Below are positions 58,884 to 64,000 of a stretch of DNA of 64,000 bases, in pieces (within the stretch, counting starts at the first letter, position 1; each line of letters opens with the position of its first letter). The notes under the pieces were generated by a model, which worked only from the letters and a program-made list of their open reading frames with translations, did not search any database and was not told the origin of the DNA. The DNA lies in assembly GCA_037783545.1 (NCBI GenBank), contig JBBELK010000620.1:1550001-1614000 (forward strand), in the 5' to 3' direction. The translations under genes were made by a program, and so were the position numbers. Origin of the DNA: Henricia sp. BOLD:AAB3569. Taxonomy: Eukaryota; Echinodermata; Asteroidea; Spinulosida; Echinasteridae.

Positions 58884-59620
58884 AGGCATAGGCTCGTCAG
58901 CAATGCACACGCCAAATTCGTGCCACGAAATAAGCAGCTCCGTGTAGCAAAGGCATGGAGCTGCGTATTTCGTCGCACGATTTTGGCGCGCGCGCATTAA
59001 TTGCTGCATCCTGAGATCTCAGGGAATTTCCACTATGCGAAGCGACGTGACAATACCCTGAGGAAATACACGCAAATCTGTGGAGCGAGCCGGCTGTTGT
59101 CTTGAGCCAACTCACGCCCGAGTCATTTTGATGTAATTTAATAAATTCGGTCATGTTATGCCGAAAAGAAACAATTTCTATACTTTCCAGAAATTGTATT
59201 GGGTTCCGTTCCTTATACTGTCCCATTCCTACCAAACTTTCAAACGACGAACCTTATTTACTCCGCAGTTGTTCACATTAATAACAGGGATGCATGCTGA
59301 CGAATGTAATGGAACGGATTCCCCAGTATGCTTTAAATAGCAGCCAATCGCCGACGCGGACAACGGCCAGCATTACCGAGTACATGTATCACATGCATGC
59401 ACGGTGTTTACAATCTGCGCGCGTTACATTTGAATGCCTGCAATCGTGCTACAATGCACTGCAAGCGTCCTGATTGGTCCAGCAGAGGCGACAAGATTTC
59501 TGTCGCTAGTCCCACCGCGAAATGGGGCCTTTTTCAACAGGGCCACTGTACGCAGGAGTTAGGGAGTGCGTTAAAGGGGCACTGTTGCAAGAGGATGGCA
59601 TTGCTGACGAACCTGTGCCT
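58884..59620. mobile_element. TTAA foldback K5, copy 3, interrupted by element M
   Basis: TTAA 58880-58883, AGGCATAGGCTCGTCAGCAA start. The hairpin is interrupted at 59007 and resumes at 59598 with GCATTGCTGACGAACCTGTG, then TTAA 59621-59624. Confidence 0.88.
59007..59597 (-). mobile_element. Element M, inverted copy inside K5
   Basis: CATCCT...AGGATG, 591 bp, reverse complement of 7363-7957. The right target copy GCATTGCTG is at 59598-59606; the left copy reads GCATTAATTGCTG (58994-59006), the same 9 bases with 4 extra. Confidence 0.88.
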
Positions 59621-59824
59621 TTAACAAACTTCTTTCTTTGCGCTACTCATTTAATTCGTTTGTCAGTCATCCGTTGAGAAATGGCTACTGATGCACCGAG
59701 CGCACTAACGAGGTTTAATCAAATGATTAGCCGTGACGCCGCGCCGTTGCGCTATTAATTTACGGAAGATGAACTAGTTTACACAATGATACTTTTGTTC
59801 AAGAACTTCATCCAACAAGCTGCC

Positions 59825-60210
59825 TTCGAGTCCCAAGTCAAGTCAGGCATATTGGTCAAGTTGGGTCAAGTCAAGTAGCCATCACGACAGTAAATTTGTT
59901 CAAGCTAATCTCATGAGTCTAAACGCTGAAACTCACACTCGTGTTGCTCTGGCCAAGATTTCTGTAGTGCTGAAATACAATTCGGTCCCCAAAATGACAC
60001 AGAAAATTTGTATTGTTGGCAGACTCAAGTCAAAACGTGTGAGTCAAGTCATGTCAAGTCATTTGAGGTTCGAGTCTCAAGTCAAGTCAAGTCAAGTCAT
60101 TTGAGGTTCGAGTCTCAAGTCAAGTCAAGTCATTTGGTTAGAGTCTCAAGTCAAGTCAAGTCAGTGAAAATCGGGACTCAAGTCGACTCGAGTCCTGAGT
60201 ATTGAGTCCG
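59825..60210. repeat. AAGTC-rich tandem repeat
   Basis: Long runs of CAAGTCAAGTC, and about three copies of a 30-40-bp unit containing TTTGAGGTTCGAGTCTCAAG at 60057-60160. Confidence 0.85.
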
Positions 60211-61358
60211 AGTCATTAGGCCTGGAAAATGGAGCCCTAATACGACGGAAATCAGGGATCCAATTTCGTTCACATGAGGGCGATCATTGCATTAAATAGT
60301 CGGAACCACTTCAAATACATCTTCCTGGCATTTGAGTCGTTTACACTCTTGAAAACTCAACGGTCATGGTACCAGTCTAATCTGAAACAAGTGGTCTAGT
60401 TCCTAGTGTCGTACCCATGAAAAGAGACAAATTTTAATTGAAACGCCAGACTAAATGTCATCATTACATCATGATTACATGTATTTTTTTTCAACGCAAC
60501 GATTTACATGAAGGTTCGCACTGGTGTTAATTAAAAAGTGAGTTAAACTACTAAATCAGACAGTGTGTACCGTAAAACTTGTAAAGATATTGCGAGAATA
60601 GAGAGGTATGAGCACAAGGCTTTTGATCGTGAATATGTAAAAGGAAAGAATTTACAAGTCGGACGTTAGACCATGATGGTCTAACGTCCAATGTTTCCAG
60701 ACATCGTAGATGGCCAAATAGACCGTATTCCTGAACGCGTGCGGGCGCTCGAACAAGGTGATTTGGGGGAAAATGTCCATAGACGACAGTAGAAAAGTGG
60801 GGATACGTGCATACGTATGTGGGGAAAAAGTCGCGTACGCGGAGCGCGCAGGACTGTGGCGCGCGCACAGATTTCCATTCAAAATAAACGTTTGGAAGGC
60901 GTGTGCGCGTAGCGCGTTTTGTGTTCGACATAAAGCACGATGGGCGCGGACCACTTGACTAGCGCCCTCACGCGTTCAGGAATACGGCCTATTGACGATT
61001 CCGTAAGCGTTACCGTTATTTTATGAAACACTGGACTCTCAGGATTGCAATGGTGTATGTGAAAGTGCTCTGGTCTGATGTGCTTCGGACGATAATTGTA
61101 GTGGAACTTTCTCGGATTTCAGCAGTTAAAAACTTAGCCTCTACGTACACCCTCGTAGTAGGGCTGTGATTTGCGACTGTAATAAGTCAGATTTGAAAAG
61201 CGAGCTATTTACAGCCCTATTTGTAGGGCTAGGGGTCCCGGTAGTGGGAGTCCGAGCATGGTAATCTTTCCGCCACATAGTGACAATGTTAGAAATTTTG
61301 GGAACTGTCAAAAACCATAATGACATAGTTTTCCATTTCTTTTTGGCATACTTGACAG
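60211..61358. other. ghitm upstream region with one foldback
   Basis: An inverted pair CCGTATTCCTGAACGCGTG (60723) and CACGCGTTCAGGAATACGG (60969) bounds a ~270-bp element. A first non-coding exon of ghitm may lie here but was not recognised. Confidence 0.55.
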
Positions 61359-61384
61359 GTCAAACTACAGCATCTTGAATCATC
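61359..61384 (+). other. ghitm: Probable 5' UTR segment of ghitm after an upstream splice acceptor
   Basis: A T-rich tract (TTTTCCATTTCTTTTTGG) ends in TTGACAG at 61358, 26 bases before the ghitm ATG. This suggests an untranslated first exon further upstream, as in vertebrate orthologues. The promoter and first exon themselves could not be located. Confidence 0.45.
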
Positions 61385-62391
61385 ATGTTAGCAGCAACAG
61401 TCCTTCGCAATCTCCCCCAAACATCGCGCATCTTAGTCTTTGTGACAAACTCGGGAACCACCCATGGAGGCTCTTGCTTGAAATCCAAACTAAACATTGT
61501 ATTACCTGCCCAGCGGTATGCTAGCCAGAGTCGATTAGCTGGAAAAAGAGCAGCCAAGACAAAGTCACTAAGGGAGGTTGCTGAAGCCCCAGCCAAGGGT
61601 TCAGGTATGCTGCATAGCTTTCTGTCTGTCTTCAAATCTATAAGGAGGGTTTGGAAAAATTAACCTACATGTTCGCCAGTTGAGACTCCATGCACCAAGT
61701 CTATCAAGCATGACATAAATGTGACCCGCTCTGCAAAAAAGGGTCTTAAGTCGCGCTGGCTAGTATTCTTTTTGCGACCATAAAAAGAAATCCGCGGCAA
61801 ATTCACGCTCAATAAAATACCAAAACACAATGGAAATTCCTGGCGGTGCCCAGAGACCACCTATAATGTCTGTGTTCCCCGTGGAATGTCTGCGTTACGC
61901 CTGGAATTTCTTTTGTGTTTAGGTATTTTAATGAGCGTAGAAATGCCACAGATTTCTTTTTATGGTCGCAAAAAGAATACTAGCCAGCGCGACTTAAGAC
62001 TCTTTTTTGCAGAGCGGGTCACAAATATCCTAAGTGTTTGTAAAGAAAAACATGATATTTTCTCATTGCTAAAAAGCCTAAAATCATGTTTCCTAACAAA
62101 ATTTACACTTTACTAACCAAATTTACACTTTCCTAACCAAATTTACACTTTCTGGGGCAATTTACACTTTCTGTGACATATTTACTTAAAAGTAACATAA
62201 TTTTTTTAATAAAAGGCTGTCTTTGAGTTGTAGAGTAAGTTTGATTGAATTGCACCTGTCTCTGTCAATTGTTATGCAGCTATCAGCATTGGTCAAGGGG
62301 CATTAGCAGGTGCTTCGGTTGTAGGAATCGGTGCGCTGTGTTACTATGGCCTTGGGATGTCTAAAGATGTAGGGGCACTGGAACGAGCAGC
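61385..62391 (+). CDS. ghitm: GHITM/MICS1-like mitochondrial inner-membrane protein, first two coding exons
   Basis: Growth-hormone-inducible transmembrane protein (Bax-inhibitor-1/TMBIM family), in animals a mitochondrial inner-membrane protein linked to cristae structure and ion exchange. Exon 61385-61604 encodes 73 residues plus one base and ends at TCAG/GTATGC. Exon 62280-62391 follows TTATGCAG and ends at GC/GTAAGT. Phases agree (1, then 2) and the join reads KGS-A-ISIG. The start MLAATVLRNLP parallels the human presequence; QRYASQSRLAGKR matches the human REYATKTR region; the exon 2 peptide GIGALCYYGLGMS nearly repeats human GLGALCYYGLGLS. About 110 of the family's ~345 residues are present. 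The exon for the following WPQYV region was not found before the window ends. The ATG-containing exon has a plausible 5' UTR acceptor at 61357-61358 after a T-rich tract. Intron 61605-62279 holds a young hairpin element. Confidence 0.9.
61721..62022. mobile_element. Young hairpin element in ghitm intron
   Basis: A 72-bp left arm from GTGACCCGCTCTGCAAAAAA differs from the complementary right arm at one base; weaker pairing continues another ~45 bases. AAAT flanks both sides. No internal gene. Confidence 0.9.
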
Positions 62392-62941
62392 GTAAGTAGG
62401 ATTCATGGTAATCACATCCGGTCCATTGTTGGAAAAATGTAATTATCAATAAAAAATGAGCAATTCAACCGGATGTTTTGATATTAATATGGGAAGGACG
62501 GAAAAGACACATGATATTTGTTATATAACGCCTTAGTGGATCCTTGTCATTTGATTGGACGATAGCAGGTCACATGGTTCTAAATAATTTAACCATTTAA
62601 TGCTACGTCACCAACCGTGCATTTTTGTTCCATACGATTTTTCCATTGCACGGCGCGCCTGTTTCCATTGCACGACACGCACACTGCATGCATTTATACT
62701 GCAAGCGCCTATTCATGTACTTGCGTGACATTGCTTGACGCTGAAGCAGATGCATTTGTGTAAGACGCACGTGTAGTAGATGAGTCGGATTCGGTCTTTG
62801 TGATGCGAGGGATGTCAGGAACTAGGGTCTTAAGTACTTTTTTATATTCTCAGGCTATCGGATGTTCTCCAATCAAATGACAATGATCTCTTTGGGCGTT
62901 ATATAAAACTAAAAGCGTTCAAACCAGTTCAAACCATGTAG

Positions 62942-63265
62942 TAGGAATGGGACGTTTAACTGGTTAACCGTTTAAAAATTGAAAAACTGGTTTTGCCAAA
63001 CGTTTAAACGAAACCCAATTTAAAAGAATTTACAATAGTTTTCAGAGGGTTATTTGTAATGACTTCATGAAACTTAAATTAATTTATATGGGGTCGTAGT
63101 AAACATTTTGACCAGATAAAGGTCCAATTATTATTTTGGGGTCCTAGGGGTATTGTGTGCATTGCACATGCATCTATAAACACCAGCAACAACCTTTAGT
63201 GTCGGCCGAATGGTTAACCAGTTAACTGATACTTGAAAGAATTTAATCGTAAATTCCCATCCCTA
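62942..63265. mobile_element. hAT-like MITE with 8-bp target duplication
   Basis: TAGGAATGGGA...TTCCCATCCCTA ends, with GTTTAACTGGTTAACC-type inner arms. Flanks CCATGTAG (62934-62941) and CCATGTAA (63266-63273) match at 7 of 8 bases. It lies in the ghitm intron after exon 2. Confidence 0.8.
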
Positions 63266-63750
63266 CCATGTAAGCCTAATGAAGTATTAGTATGTGAATT
63301 GAGGTCCACAAGTGTTTTAGTGTAAATAATTTATTTAACAAAATGTGTAACGTATAAATTGTACTTGTGCTTAAAAATATTTTTCTTGATCAGCTAAGCA
63401 ACACAAAATGAAGAAAAATTAATTATATGTACGCGTTTATGTAGATAACACACGCACGCAGATATCAAACATGGCGCCCACGACTGCGCGACGTTGTCAT
63501 GGTTGTTGGTTAGCCTACGTGCTTAAAAATGTTGATATTTTCTCACCCACAAAAAAAAATGACACTTATAAATCTTACATTTATAAAAAAGTTTATAGAC
63601 AAAATAAATTATTTATTTCAATAAAAGTGATAAACTGAACTGAAAATGTGTACGTTATTTTTATCAATAAGATAAATTCTTATTCAGATGATTGAGGGCG
63701 CTAGTCATGTAAATCGAAATCGCATTATGGACGAAACCGGGCCGTTGATA

Positions 63751-63940
63751 CTGGAAAATTAGTTTACAAATAATCGGTGAATTTTCGACGATATCCTTGG
63801 AAATATGCGGCCTAGAAGCGCGGGAGTTTCAGTTTCGTAATCAGAAAAATATAACGGATGTTACGATATAAAAATCTCATGACCCATAAGGTAAGTCCCG
63901 GGGAGTTATGGGTAAAAAAAAGTGATCTGGTCACACTCCT
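63751..63940 (-). mobile_element. TTAA element K4, partial inverted copy
   Basis: Reverse complement of the left ~190 bases of 33768-34130, ending GATCTGGTCACACTCCT before TTAA 63941-63944. The other end is missing. Confidence 0.85.
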
Positions 63941-64000
63941 TTAACCCTAACCCTAATCAACTCTAAGTCTTGGCACGCTTCAGTAATTACAGTCACAGTT

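Noticed and set aside
63941-63958. Telomeric repeat
   Set aside because: Only about two TAACCC units, next to a TTAA insertion site; too short to mean anything.

Overview
The window is animal nuclear DNA, low in genes and rich in repeats. The genes are split, with GT-AG introns. A visual opsin-family receptor and a GHITM-family mitochondrial protein are recognisable, and there are tRNA-derived SINEs, LINE 3' ends and many short inverted-repeat transposons. There are no operons, ribosome binding sites or closely packed ORFs. The repeat repertoire, the opsin type and recurring words such as TACATGTA and TAGGCCTA suggest a marine invertebrate, probably a deuterostome (hemichordate, echinoderm or amphioxus). 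That placement is an inference.

Three protein-coding loci can be supported. (1) Minus strand 24283-25926: a 547-codon terminal exon of an unidentified, Ser/Arg-rich, apparently disordered protein; its upstream exons were not found. (2) Minus strand 57486-58603: an opsin of the peropsin/Go/RGR group. Two exons give 315 residues, with the retinal lysine, the E181-type counterion and NPxxY, but YRH in place of E/DRY. Its last exon is missing. (3) Plus strand 61385-62391: the first two coding exons of a GHITM/MICS1 (Bax-inhibitor-1 family) gene that runs off the right end. Loci 2 and 3 are head to head, about 2.8 kb apart.

Most of the remaining ~60 kb is non-coding and densely populated by non-autonomous DNA transposons. 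At least eight unrelated families share one architecture: a TTAA target site followed by AGG, AGC or AGA terminal inverted repeats. One locus (2774-4135) shows two of them inserted in series into a single TTAA of an older element, with intact uninterrupted copies elsewhere in the window for comparison. Other classes are Tc1-like elements with TA sites, a family making 9-bp target duplications (one copy inside a TTAA element), hAT-like elements, a TTA-site element, several long palindromes, LINE 3' fragments, and tRNA-derived SINEs.

By region: 1-24 kb is gene-free repeat-rich DNA; 24.3-25.9 kb is the terminal exon, with its presumed intron upstream; 27-55 kb is gene-free, with clusters of TTAA elements at 29.2-29.9, 32-36, 39.5 and 42.7-45.6 kb; 55.8-64 kb holds the opsin and ghitm loci interleaved with recent insertions. 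Genes do not appear to cooperate functionally here.
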